64,000 nucleotides of DNA from Callipepla californica brunnescens (lineage: Eukaryota > Chordata > Aves > Galliformes > Odontophoridae), in assembly GCA_023055505.1 (NCBI GenBank), contig JALIRH010000045.1, positions 3,866,180 through 3,930,179 of the forward strand, read 5' to 3'. Below the pieces are notes generated by a model. That model had not been told where the DNA came from. It saw only the letters and a program-made list of their open reading frames with translations, and searched no databases. Position 1 is the first letter of the stretch. Every line of letters begins with the position of its first letter. A program made the translations under genes and the position numbers. This document shows positions 1-12,200 of this stretch, one piece after another.

Positions 1-35
1 CTAAACTGCCTTCATCAAGAGGGACAACCCAGAGA

Positions 36-2174
36 CTAGCACTCAATCTGCGAGCGTGGCATTCTCCGGAGGCTCAGGGAGTGTCGGTGTATCTCCTGCA
101 TCTGTCTTTCCTGCATTTGTCTGATTCTGTCTTTCTGCCACATCAGGTTTTGTGGCATTGGATACCTCTGCGTGCCCTGCAAGCACCTGAAGGGAATCCT
201 GACGTGGCAGGCCGTGGCCCTGCAGCGAGGCTGAGGCATGGGAGGCAGAAGCATCCAGCGCTTTCTCTCGGCGCAGTAGCGATAGGCCTCCTTCCTGTAC
301 TGCTTGTCGATGTCATCGCTGTTCTTCCACCCCCCGATGATGAAAACATCGTCTTTATAGTAACAAATAGCTGCCCCTTCGATGCTAAGGACCTCTGGGG
401 GCAGGCTTTCAAGTATCTCATCTGAGGCCCTGCCAGAGATCTTCACCTTGGCTTCCTCGTTATCTATAGGGTAACTCTTGGGGCAGCAGGACGCTGTGTG
501 GTAGAAGTTTGTGTTTGCAACCGACATCTGAAAAGAGCAATAATTATCAATGAGCGGCAGAGACTCTACGTCCTGCCACTGCCTGGTTTCAGCATCGTAT
601 CTGATAATAACTGCCCTCAAGCCATCTTCACTATCACTGTCAACTGGGGTACGGGCAGCGACATAAACAAATCGGTCCTCTACAGAAACAGCTTTGACAT
701 CACGAAGGATCTTTGGCGCTGACTCCAGGTTATGCCACTTGTCTTGCTCGGGATTATAAACAGCTACATCTTTAAAGCCAGGACTGAAATTGCCATGTCC
801 ACCGATACTGTACAGGTTTCCTTTAACTTCGGTGAGGCCAAAGGAATGTTTTCTGGTTATTAAATTTGAGACCTGCTCCCAGATATTTCTGTTCGGATTG
901 TACCTCTCTACAGTCTTGGCAAATCCCGGTTCCATGGAGCCAGCCACATAAACATAAGACTCCGTCACAGCCACAGCATGCCCATCGAGGTGGTTATGGA
1001 TGTGCGGCAAGTTTACCCACCTATCCTCATCGATGAAATACCCCACGCACTCACTCAAGTAATCTCCTCCCTCCGACACGCCACCGATCACCATAATGAC
1101 ATCCATGTTTTGTCCAAAACGCGGGCAGCAACGCCACAGGACAGGCGGAGTGCTGCAGGTTACCGGACTGCAAGTTCTCAGAGCGCAGGGCGTGACTCTC
1201 CACGGCGTCCGACACCAGCCTGACGCAGGCCTCGTTGCTGGCCACCAGCCGCTCGGACTTCACGTGGCGGGTCAGGTACGTGGGCTTCATCTGGGACAAC
1301 CTCAGCAGCTTAAAAAGCTCCTCGAAGTACCTCTCTCTTTCCTCGGGGCTCTTCTGAACCCACTTCAAGACGGTCTCGAAGAGGATTTCTTCCGAGTCCA
1401 CCGTGATCTCCGAGTCGGACAGCCAGTCCCTGATGAGGTGGAAGGGCAGCGTGTAGAACTCCTCGTCCTGGATGACTCTGTGGAAGTTCCTGCGGATCAT
1501 GTCCTGCGCCCGGAGCGCCAGCTGGCTCAGCGAGTACATGTGCGCCAGGCTGTGCACCGCCACGCAGTTGGAGAGGTTCAGCTTCTTCTTGAGGAACTCC
1601 CCGCAGAACTCCTTCAGCCGGGTCAGCAGGAACCTGCGGGACACACGGCCGTGAGGCGCTGCGCGGCGCTGCCCGGCGCGGCCCCGCCCCGCCCCGCTCA
1701 CCTGTCGGCCATCTCCAGCACCTCGTGCACGTTGCCGGGGCTGACGCGGATGGCTCCGGTGTACATGAAGCCGATGACGGCCTCCACCGTGTCGGGGTCG
1801 GGGCCGCCCTCCGAGCTCCACTTCTGCAGCTCCACGCGGCCCGAGCGCGACTCGGCGAAGCCGCCCGAGAGCAGCGGCGTGAAGTACTCGGTGGCGGCCG
1901 CCAGCACGGAGCGGTGCGCGCGGAACTCGCGGGCGGCCCCGGGCCGCGCTCCGCCGAACGCCAGCGTGATGTCGCAGTAGAGGCCGTGGCGGCGCTGCTC
2001 GTTCTGCCGCCACGCCAGGTCGGAGCAGTGCGCCGGGCACCCGAACTCCTCCGCCTCCGCCTCCCCGTCCGCCCCGCCGCCCCGCGGGCCGCCGCTCTCC
2101 TCCTCCGCCGCGGGCGGACCGGGCCCGGGCTGCGGCTGAGGGGAGGCTGCGGCCGCCGCCATCTTGTCCGACAT
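36..2174 (-). CDS. KLHL11: Kelch-like protein 11 (BTB-BACK-Kelch), apparent 1-nt frameshift
   Basis: Two exons: 1702-2174 and 36-1633. The intron is only 68 bp, with donor CAG|GTGAGC and acceptor CCGCAG|G. The spliced product would be about 689 aa: an acidic, Pro/Gly-rich N-terminus, BTB (about residues 60-160, with CDITLAF and [11 protein letters not shown]), BACK (about 163-275) and Kelch repeats (from about 334). It ends in SQIEC, as I recall the mammalian protein does. Known role of the family: substrate adaptor for CUL3 ubiquitin ligases; mammalian KLHL11 is testis-rich. Oddity: near residue 330 the frame is broken by one extra A in the plus-strand run at 1116-1119. Without it the reading is ...[15 protein letters not shown]. 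As given, translation ends after 21 foreign residues at 1051. The 356 codons downstream are intact, so an assembly error or recent allele is likelier than an old pseudogene. Met1 lies at 2174; Met5 is an alternative start. Confidence 0.93.
93..122 (-). repeat. KLHL11: In-frame 15-nt tandem duplication in KLHL11
   Basis: Two adjacent 15-nt units (93-107 and 108-122) each encode RQMQE, giving [10 protein letters not shown] near the C-terminus. The copies differ at two bases. As I recall it, the mammalian protein has a single RQMQE here. Confidence 0.8.
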
Positions 2175-2400
2175 GGCGGGCCGCGGCTGCGCGCCTGCGC
2201 GGTGCGGTGCTGCCGCCTGGCGGAAGGCGGCGGAGAAGGGCGGGGGGGGGGGGTGCCCTACGAGCGCGGGAAGCGCTGAGGAGAACGCGGCGGAACGGAG
2301 CGCCCCGCGGCCCTCAGCGCGCCCTCAGCGCCGCGCGGAGCGGAGGGGACCGGACCCGAGGGGAGCGGGGCCGTGACGCCGCCGGGCGGGAGCGCTCCGC
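2150..2400 (-). promoter_or_regulatory. KLHL11 CpG-island promoter
   Basis: Extremely CpG-rich DNA covers the KLHL11 start codon and continues upstream. AAGATGGCGGC on the minus strand, overlapping codons 4-7, matches the YY1 consensus. No TATA box is seen. The exact transcription start cannot be set from sequence alone. Confidence 0.6.
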
Positions 2401-2420
2401 CGTCGCTCCTCACGGGCACC

Positions 2421-2438
2421 GCCGCCAGGGGGCGCTGC
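2421..2438 (+). promoter_or_regulatory. CTCF-type motif between KLHL11 and ACLY
   Basis: GCCGCCAGGGGGCGCTGC is very close to the CTCF core consensus CCGCNAGGGGGCRSY. It sits between the KLHL11 promoter and the 3' end of ACLY, a reasonable place for a boundary element. Occupancy is inference. Confidence 0.6.
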
Positions 2439-2604
2439 GCCCCGCCACGCGTTCCTGGTGCCCGCCGTCCCCACGCACACACACACCGCCGTCCCCACAG
2501 CCCCTCTCTGTGCTCTAACTTTGTGAGCTCCAGCCCTCAGCCCACGCTGACACACCGAGACACGAGAAGTGGGGTTTGCATCCCCCAGCAGCACGAACAC
2601 GGCG

Positions 2605-3275
2605 CAGGGAGGAGAGCAGAGCGGCGTTTATTTCAGCTCGGCTGCGGTACACACACAGATTACTGAGATTATTGTCATAGGAGACCGACGTAGGGCTGAG
2701 TAGTAAAGGAGGAACTGTTTGCATAAATACAGGCACTGGAAGAGGAGTTTCACAGTTTTAACAGCAGAATATGGTACAAGTTTACATTTTAAATTACTAC
2801 ACCAACGTTTGAGTAACATAGGTTATACGGCAGCGGTGGTCCCACTGTTCAGGGTATGATTAAACCGATGAACACACAGTAAACAAACCGAAAAACATCG
2901 CCCAGAAAGCCCACACTGAACGGCCCAAACCCCCAAATCACAGCTCATGGAACGATGGGTGCTTCCCCCTCTATCAGCCAGGTCAGTACGATTCCATACC
3001 CACGAGCAAAATTCCCCCCCACAACCATTACAATCTTTCCTGGAAACAAAAAAATAAAACTAGAGTAGAAAAAAAAATAAAAATGAGTGAGAAACAGTAT
3101 TAAATACAGCAGGTAACACGGAACAGCACAAGTTTTGGTTTGACTATGTTTCTATTTGCGCAGAACAGCTCAGCTGGGCAGCTCAGTGCCTGCACGCATC
3201 CGAGTCCCATTTGCTGCTGTCCTCTGCGCAGCTTCCAGCCTCCCAGGGCAGCATCTGAGGCACCACGGCTGAGCC
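2605..3275 (-). other. ACLY: ACLY 3' untranslated region
   Basis: About 650 nt run from the ACLY stop codon (3276-3278) to just past a minus-strand AATAAA at 2627-2632. The region is AT-richer than its flanks and holds no long ORF. Confidence 0.75.
2627..2632 (-). terminator. ACLY: ACLY polyadenylation signal
   Basis: TTTATT on the plus strand reads AATAAA on the minus strand, about 645 nt past the stop. Cleavage would fall near 2605-2615, only about 430 bp before the KLHL11 start codon. Confidence 0.75.
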
Positions 3276-6200
3276 TCACATGGTCATGTGCTCCGGCAAA
3301 ACATAGGATATGTCATCCCACGGGTGACGGTACAGACCCTGCTTCAACCTCTTCTGATCCAGGTAGTGTCCTAAAAGGAGAGAGTCTTTGTTATGTTTCT
3401 GAGCCTCCTCTTAGTCTTACTTTGCCTTGAAACAACTGATTTCTGGATTCCCACAACTAGTATTTCACGGACTGAAACCCCACACATTTCCCCTCTGCTC
3501 ATGGCAACAGGGCACGTTCCTGAGGGATGGAAGTGGCAGAAACACAGCAAACTTACCAATGAATCCCATACTCCTGCCTAGTACAAAGATACCATTAAGA
3601 GCTCCTATATCAATATATTCATCAGCTTCTTCCCTGCAAGAAAAACAAAACTACTCAGTGTCTGTTTCGAAACTCTGGCCCCACACAAACTGGCAGTATG
3701 GCTCCTATCGCTTCTTACAGGACCAGGATCCAAGAGAGAATCATTTACCGTGTGAAAGAGCCACAGTTCCTGAGTACATCCACAAAGGCAACTCCAATAA
3801 AGCCATCCACGTTCAGGATGAGGTTTGGTTTCTGAAGAAAACACACAGATAAAGATGTCAACAACGGCAGGTGATGCTCACCTGGTAACTTCCATACCCA
3901 CGGGTAGTTTGAAGGCTGCCATAGGCAGACATGCACACCAAATGCAGAGGCTGTCTGACTGTGAGAAACAGCTGTGCTTGATGTGAACGATGGAAACGCA
4001 GCCCCAAACAGGGCTGTGCTTCATTTAATCCACAGAGATTATCTACCACCACCCCTCGTGTGCCGAGTGCCTCTCACCACGCGAACCCACGCTTCCAGAC
4101 TACTGCAGGCAACTCTGCTAACAGGTTTGGGTCTATTCAGTGTTTTCCTCATGTCCAAATGTCTCCAGCCTTATTAAGATGTAGCTGCCCTTCAACAGTT
4201 TATTAAGCTCTGCTCTTAAAATGCATTATTAACCCCTGGTCATTCCTCCCCCAGGATGAAAAAGCTTGTGACAAGAGAAATTCTAGCACGTTTCACCTTG
4301 GAAGTTGTAATCTTTTCTACTTCCAGTGCGTAATCCAAAAGCGGCGTGGCAGGGAAGTGCTGCTTCACGTAGTCCTTGAGAATCTGAACTCTCATGTCTG
4401 GGTTATTTATCTACAAGTCAGAAACAAAGTCAGTGAGGCATGTAAGCACAGATACCTGCTGTAACACACCGCCAGAATGTACTAACAGTGCAGTTTTCTT
4501 ACAGATTTGACTCTGTGTCCAATGCCCATGATCAGTTTCCCTTCTTTCTTCATCTTATTCACAAATTCCATAGGGATAATCCCACTGTCAAAGGCTTTGC
4601 TAAACATTTTAGCTGCAGCATCCAGCGCTCCACCAAACCGGTCACCCTGGGTTCAAAACACAAAGGGAATTGCAGCAAACTCCACAAGCAAAGGCACAAA
4701 ACAAGCACAGGATTATCTTCCCCATCACCCACGACTGTCCATGAGGCAATCATGAAATCAAAGTTGGGCAGGGACCTGGGACAAAGCGTCACAAAGTGTT
4801 GGTACAGAGTCACAGCACCTGCACTGGAGATGGCACAAGGAAGGGAAATATGATCTGAATCATTACTCATCTGTACCAGAGTACATCAGCCAACCACAAA
4901 GGCACAATTTTGACAGCAATTCGGCTTCTGCAGAATGTTTCCAGCCTCAAACATGAGACACAATCTCATTCATAGAAAAATGGACTAGATCTCAAACCAA
5001 AAACAGATAAAATGAACAGTAAATTATCCATTTCCTTCCAGTAAATCTTCACTTTCACCAGCTATTAGCATGGAATTCAACAGAAACCCAAACTATGAAT
5101 GAGCAGACAGGAGCCAGCGCACAGCTCTGCGGCTGCAGCAAAACAATAATAAAACGAGGACTGGGCAGCATAACAAAATCCAACTTCAGCACTCACAATA
5201 GTAAGGAGGCCTGAAGTGAGACTTGAAACAAGATCTTTTCCAGCTCTTGCACAGACAATAGTGTTGTGGGCTCCAGAGACAGCAGGCCCGTGATCTGCTG
5301 TTACCATCAAACACATCTCAATGAACTGGCAGGCATACTTTGGTAACCTGAGCAAGAGAGAGACTGAAGTCATTTATGGTAGAGAAAACAAGACACTCAG
5401 TATTAGACTGGGCAGTAACATCTATTTTTAGAGGGAGCAGGCACAAGTAAAACCTCAAGCTAAAGGGTCCGGGCTTCCACAAAAGCTACCTCACCTCCTT
5501 TGAAACCAGAGCAGGCCCAGAACCCCTCCAATTCCCATTTCTTCTTTGAACACTTCAGTGATTGGCATGCCAGCATAAATCAGCTCCTGACCCCTCTCAT
5601 CACAGATGCTTGTCATAAAGGAAGCCGGCTTGCGGATCAGACCCAGCTCCTAGAACCACAGCACAAAGACGGGATCTTAAACAATGCTCTTCAGAAACAA
5701 GGGGCAGCAGGAGGCTTAAACTCGCCTCCAGGGCAGGTTCCATAACCTAGAACCAGTGCAGCCAGTGAGCTCACTGACAACACTACAAAGCCCAAGGGGT
5801 AATCCCAAGCCAACACCATTACCATTAAGCACCCAGAATTATACTGAACATCCCACCCGCTGCCTACGGAACCAGGAACCAAGTGAAGTAGCATAGCTCA
5901 CCCTTGCCCAGGAATAATCCATTGGCACAGTTGGAGGAGGAACTTCCTCAGCTGGCTCAATCACTCTCTTTGCCACAAGATCCTGATAGACAGACCTGGG
6001 GGGGGGGGGAGAATCCTTTTGTTAATTTAAGTCCTTTTGAGTGACAGCTGAGATCATCTTAGTCTAGACCTTCAGTTCATTCTGAGTTCTTAAGTACTAA
6101 GCAGGACTATATTCCTTATCAATCTAAAGTCAGCACTCTAGTAGTTTTCATCCCCTGCTCAAGCAACTTACTGAATGACCTCTCCCAGCTCATCAAAGCT

Positions 6201-9200
6201 CCGTGGAACAAACACGCCAGCTTCTTTCAAGGCTTGATTCTTTGCAACTGCAGTTTCAGAAGCCTGGTTGGCACAAGCTCCTGCATGGCCAAACTGCACC
6301 TACAAACAACAGAAGCAACACCAGTAAGGAATGCAAGTTGTTTACCTGTAAAGGAGTACACAACTGAATAGGAAACTGGTCACAGGAGTACCAGACTGCA
6401 CAATTCCTTATTTGGCCTAACAAAACTCCTGGCTACAACTGCAGCTAACTGTCTGCTCGAGGACCTTCAGGCTGCATTTATGAACACACTGAATTCTTTG
6501 GGAACCTCCAGTGGCAAGCTAAAGAAGAAAAAAGTTTTTATTGTTGATATTTAAGTTCTACATGCTAAGTTGCTATGGCTTAGGTGTGAGGAGCTGGCTC
6601 TTTTCCCCTTCTGTCACAAGTAAATACACCCCCACTTTTGCACATACCTCTGAAGAGAACATGGTGGCACAGGTACCAATACACCAGCACACCACTGGCT
6701 TGGTGATCCGGCCTTCTTTAATACCCCTGCAGATCTTGTACTCCTCTGTGCCTCCAATCTGTAGGGAGAAAGAGTTGATCTCATTTAAAAGCTTTGCACT
6801 TCTTTAGAAACCAGCTCTGCAATGCATGCAGAAACACTTTTTGGTCCTCTTTGCACTGTGTATAAGAGTTTCAGGCTTTATTTTTAAAGTGAGAATGAGT
6901 TTAATCAGAAGAAATTGAATATATTCAAGAAGCATGAAATAAAACTTCAGATTTCGAGTAACGGTATGAGGAGCTGCACTCGGTTGTAGCTGTTAGTTGT
7001 TATTATCCTTGCTGCTCAGTAAAACTCCACTACTGAGTTCTGGAAGCTCCTCTCCCAGACCCCACTCACCTCTCCCAGTACTACAATCATTTTCACTCCT
7101 GGGGTGTCCTGGTAACGCAAGACATGATCCATGAAAGTCGAACCAGGATACCTGGGTGGAAAACAAGGGGGAATGAGTTTCATTTCTTTCAGGAAAACTT
7201 ATGAAACAAGACAAGTGAACCACCACCCCGCCCCTCACTCCCACATAACCCACGGTTCAAGAAGCTGCTTCTGTTGACTGAGTTAATCAGTGGTTTCTCT
7301 GTCAGGCTCCTACCTGTCTCCTCCAATGGCCACCCCCTCGTAGACCCCATCAGTGGTTCGGGAAATGATGTTGTTGAGCTCATTAGACATCCCTCCAGAC
7401 CGTGAAACATAAGCCACGCTGCCAGGACGGTACAGTTTTGATGCCAAGATATTATCAAGCATGCCTCCTGTGTTGCCTATCTTGAAGCAGCCCGGTTTGA
7501 TCCCACCAACCTACAAGAAAATTACACAAAGATGTAAAGCCCTTTAAAACAGACATGAGAGTTAGGAACACCTCTGTAAAACAGCCTTCTGTCAGCATCT
7601 ATCCAAACAATAAAGATGGTAATGTGACCTTGAAATGGTCACACACACACTCCATGCAGCTACAGACAAACAGGTGGTAGGATACACTCTGTTCATCAGG
7701 GAAAACTGATGTGAAGATTAAGACAGGACAGACGAGAGGAGGAAGGGCATCAGTTCTTACAGTCGCAGGCCCGATGATGGTGACTCCTTTCTTATCAGCT
7801 GCCTTGATCAGCTTGCGTGTCAGTGCCTCTGGAATGCCCTCAGCAATAATGGCAATGGTGCGGATCTGCGGCGAGATAAGGAGAACCATCAGCATCCCAA
7901 ACGAACTCCTGCTTTCTCTTTCTTCTTTCCCTCTGAATCCCTCACTCACCTGGGGATAATTCATCGTTTCAACCGTGCTGTCGTAAGCAGAACGTAGAGA
8001 TGCAAAGTTGATGAGAACATCCACCTCCGGGTGCTTCCTCATGGCATCAGACATGTTCTTGTAGACGGGGATCAGGATTTCTTTGTGGCCCCAATAGAAC
8101 TTCTGCCTGTGGTCACCACTGTGAAGGGGAAGATGAAAAAGCCCTGAGTTTTAAGGCTGCTGGAAAAACAAAGGGATACAACGCATGCAGATAGAGAGGA
8201 GTTTACAAACCCCAATTCTGATACCAAGACTGACTGTGAGACACTCACTAGCAAGTGAGTGTGTGTGGGGAGGGACCATACTAACAGCAGAAGGTTCTTC
8301 AGAGTATAGAACAGAGCAGCGTATGGAAGGAGACGGGCTAATGGGGACAGAGGCATCCAGCAAGATGAATAAGCTCTCCCACAGTGAAGTTACCAGAGCC
8401 TTAATTCTACTCCAAGCTGGAAGACAGAATGAGGCACAGAAAGAGTAATGAATGAGATGCATGCAAAGCTGTGTTACTGGACTGGAGCAAGTACTGGGCT
8501 AGGGGACAACAGGAAACCAGTATCTGTGGCAAACAGACACTCAGTTCCACTGCACTGGGACTCCTCGCCCTGCTCTCTACGTGTTCGAGGAGAGGCATCT
8601 AGGAAAGTTTCTAGGTGTGGCAGACTAACTGGGACTGGCTGAAGTCTGTACTCAGTCATTGAGGAGCCCAGAGATACGGGCCATTTCTACACTGTTATGT
8701 TTGTAACAGAACATTTCAGGTTCTGCCAGCTCAGCTTGCTCCAGAAGGTCAAGCAGAAACACACGATTGATTAACAGATAGCCTTAAACTTTTTATCCCT
8801 GTGGTTTTCTCCTCATTAAGTGACTGCAACGCTGCAAGGGGCAGCTACTCATCTACGGAAGTAGCTATGCCTGGGCTCCATTTCAGTACCCTGAGGTTTG
8901 CACTCGTTGAGAAGGTGTTACAGAGCTGCAATTACCATCAGCACTGCAGACCAACAGCACAAGGTACTTAATGGACGAGACAGGCAAAGTTCTCTGCAGG
9001 ACGGAGCTTCATTAGACATCAGCTACCCTGGATGCCTATCAACATCACAAATTACAACAATCCTCTTTGCTTTTTGTGCTCTCATCTCACTGTCTCATCA
9101 GCAGGCCAAGTCAGTTGCTCCTTTCTCTCCACTACTCACTCTGTTCAAGGAAGACCTTCCCATCCCTCACACATGAGAGGCAACAGAGCAGTTTATGCAC

Positions 9201-12200
9201 CACATCTCAGCAGCCATGGAGGGTCCTCCTGAGGTCAAACTGAAACAATGACTTCTGAGCCCATGGGCTGCAGGGATGAGGCCAAAGCAGGTAAATATCT
9301 CAGTGCATGGGGTTCTCCTGAAGGACCTACATGCTTCCTGCCTGCTGAGAAGCTGCAACTAATACAGGAAGGAGTTGGAACGAGAGAATTGGGATTTATT
9401 TTTGTAAACAATTTGGTGTGACTACGTGACAGATTGCCATGGCCTGATTAGCAAAGCTGCTCTGATTCTGGCTAATATTTGGAGGCAAAAAACACCATCA
9501 GTGACAGGCACAAATCAAGGTGGCAGACAAGTATGCAGCTAACAGTGGATCAGCAGAAGAGGCCGTATGTGTCCTTAATGCCCCTGGCTAAGCTAGTCAG
9601 CTGCTACAAAAAAACTTCACTAGCAATCCCTTCCTCACTTTGGAAGGGAGGAACAGAACTTGGACACCCTTGGAAAGAACATGATGTGGGACCTGAAACA
9701 GCTCAATGTCAGCTGCATAGCATAACTTGGAGCAGCCTGAAGTCAGCAGTCAAGGGAAGCAGGAAGCAGTCTGCAAAGCCAACCCGATGGTGGAAGGGAG
9801 CATAGGAGAAAATGTAAAAGCAGCAATGAGAACTAGGGCAGAACTGCACTAAGGAACAGAGACTGAAGGAGGAGGAAGCTAACAGAAGCATCTGAGGGAT
9901 GCAGTTAGAAAAACAACATTGTTAACACAGGCTACTTACGTGAATGGATAAACCATGGCAGCTACAGAAGGTTCATCCCGAGAGCAGATATAGTCAAAGT
10001 CCAGCATCCCCTGCACAGCTCGGGTCTGCATTCCCCAGATGATAGCCTTGGTGTGACGGCTGAACAGGGTTGTAGCTTTACCTGCTCAGAAGGAGAGTGG
10101 GGAAAAAAAAAAAAAAAAAAACAACAACACACTCCAGATGTACATCTGTGCAAGACAAAAACTGCAACTTTGCTAACTGCCCACTGAAAGCCTCCCAGAT
10201 AAGAACAATCCCCCTCCTCCCTCCGAACTAAATCCAACAGCTGAGCTGCAGGATGTTGCAGCCATACTGCCCAAATTAAGGAAGAAGCTGCAGATGACGC
10301 AGCATCCTCCTCCTCTTCCCAGGACTCTGAACACAAGCAGCCAAGTTTTGGTTTCACAAAATGGACAGGTGTATAGGCACAGGGTGGGAGCTGGTGTAAG
10401 ACAGGAGAGATGTGAAGCGAGAACTGCCTCCTCCTCACATCCCTCCCAGATGGACTTATTCTGCAAAGCTGAAGAGGAAAGGATCTTTTTATTTCATTGC
10501 ACATGGCCTCAGACCTGTGAGACCCATGGGAAGTTTGCCTCCTGCATCTGTCAGGGTGCCACAGTGTGATGGTAGGAAACAAAAAGCAAAATGCAGGAAA
10601 TGAAAGAGACAGAGCAAAGGAGCACTACGATACTCAGCTTTTGTTTTCAGTTTTCTGATAGCAGAATCCAACACAAACTCGATGGCTCTAAGAATTTATA
10701 TACAGCCCAAAACTTTGGCTTTGAGGGACAGAGTCACAGGAAAGGCAACCATTCAGCTAGTGAAGTTGAGTTATTTGCTTCAAGTACACTTACACCACTT
10801 GTCACAGCAAGATGTTGAGTTCCTCCCTTGGACTCCATACAGAGCTCATTTTAAAACTCTGAGCTGATCTCTGAGTCAGCCTACAGCTGATCTCTTTTGG
10901 GCTTTGAATCAAAGGTAGTCAGCATGAGGGAACAAATAAGATGGTATTCTCCCAGCATTGGCAATACATCAGTCACTATTTGCTCCAATACAACACGTTC
11001 ACAGTACAGATGCACTGCTATGTGATTTGTGCCTAGGAAGCTGCCTACCCCACAAAAACCCCTTCGACTGATCACCTTGCAGGTGTCTACAAGGAATGAT
11101 ATCTGCACCCATAGGAAAACACAGGCTGCAAAAGGTGATATTGTTTGTCCAAAATTATACAAAGAAGAACAGGATTCTCCTGCTGCCTCCACTCTTATGG
11201 TAAGAGAAAAATAACTGGAAACCTCTCTTTGATTCAGAAGCTTAATCTCAGCTAGCACTGAGATGGAGCTTCAGGTTCCTGGAATTTCACTGGGCACAAG
11301 ATTTAATGTCCTGTTGAACCAATAAAGTAACAAGAACATTTATTTCATTCATTGACTTTTCTGTGCCCTTCAAGGCTCATAAGCAGGGCATCTGCTCTAT
11401 TACATTTCCCTTTAAGATGAAGTATTAGTTATTAGGAATATTTAGTGAGTCCTTTCTGAAAGCGGAGGGAGCTTTTCACAGTATGCTAGGGCTGCTTTTC
11501 TCCCAGTGGAAACATTTTTTGTGCAAAGGAGTATGTCATCTGCACTTCAAAAACAATGGAAATACAGTGCTAGCTAAATATGCTGGCAGGAGGGAAGGGA
11601 AGGACTGGACAACACCGCAAAATTTTGGAGAGAAAAAACAGCAACAAAAACTGAAAAGTCAGCTGCCAGCAAGGCCAGACACACTCAGGTAGTCACACAT
11701 GTCCTACCTGTACCAGGTCTTGGAGCTGGGACTGAATCTGTTAAAGAGAGAATCACTCATGCAACAATATGACACAGTTGGCTGCCACCACCCCACAGGG
11801 GCACCTGTGACAGAGTGCTCGTTGTAGCTTCCCTCCTCCCCACAGCTCAAAGCTTTTGGGTTCTGCTTTGTTAAGAAACACACACAAAAATCCCACAAGC
11901 AGACTGATGCACTCCCCACTGTACTTTCTCTCCAAATCAAGTATTCTCCACACTGCAAGCTCCACGACTCACACCTTCAAAGCAAAAATTCTGTGCACTG
12001 TGATTAAGAGAGCAGTACTTGCTTCGTGTTGTGTTTCAGTGGAGTCAGATCCGAATCCCTCTGTCATTGTGGGACACTACTGCAAGCAAGATCGTTATCC
12101 CCTCACATTCAGGGGAGCAGCAGAGCAGTTCCATGCTCTCTCCCTACCCAGTTCTGCTGCTTTCCTCTTACCCAGTGAGGTTTCCAAGAAATACAACCAG

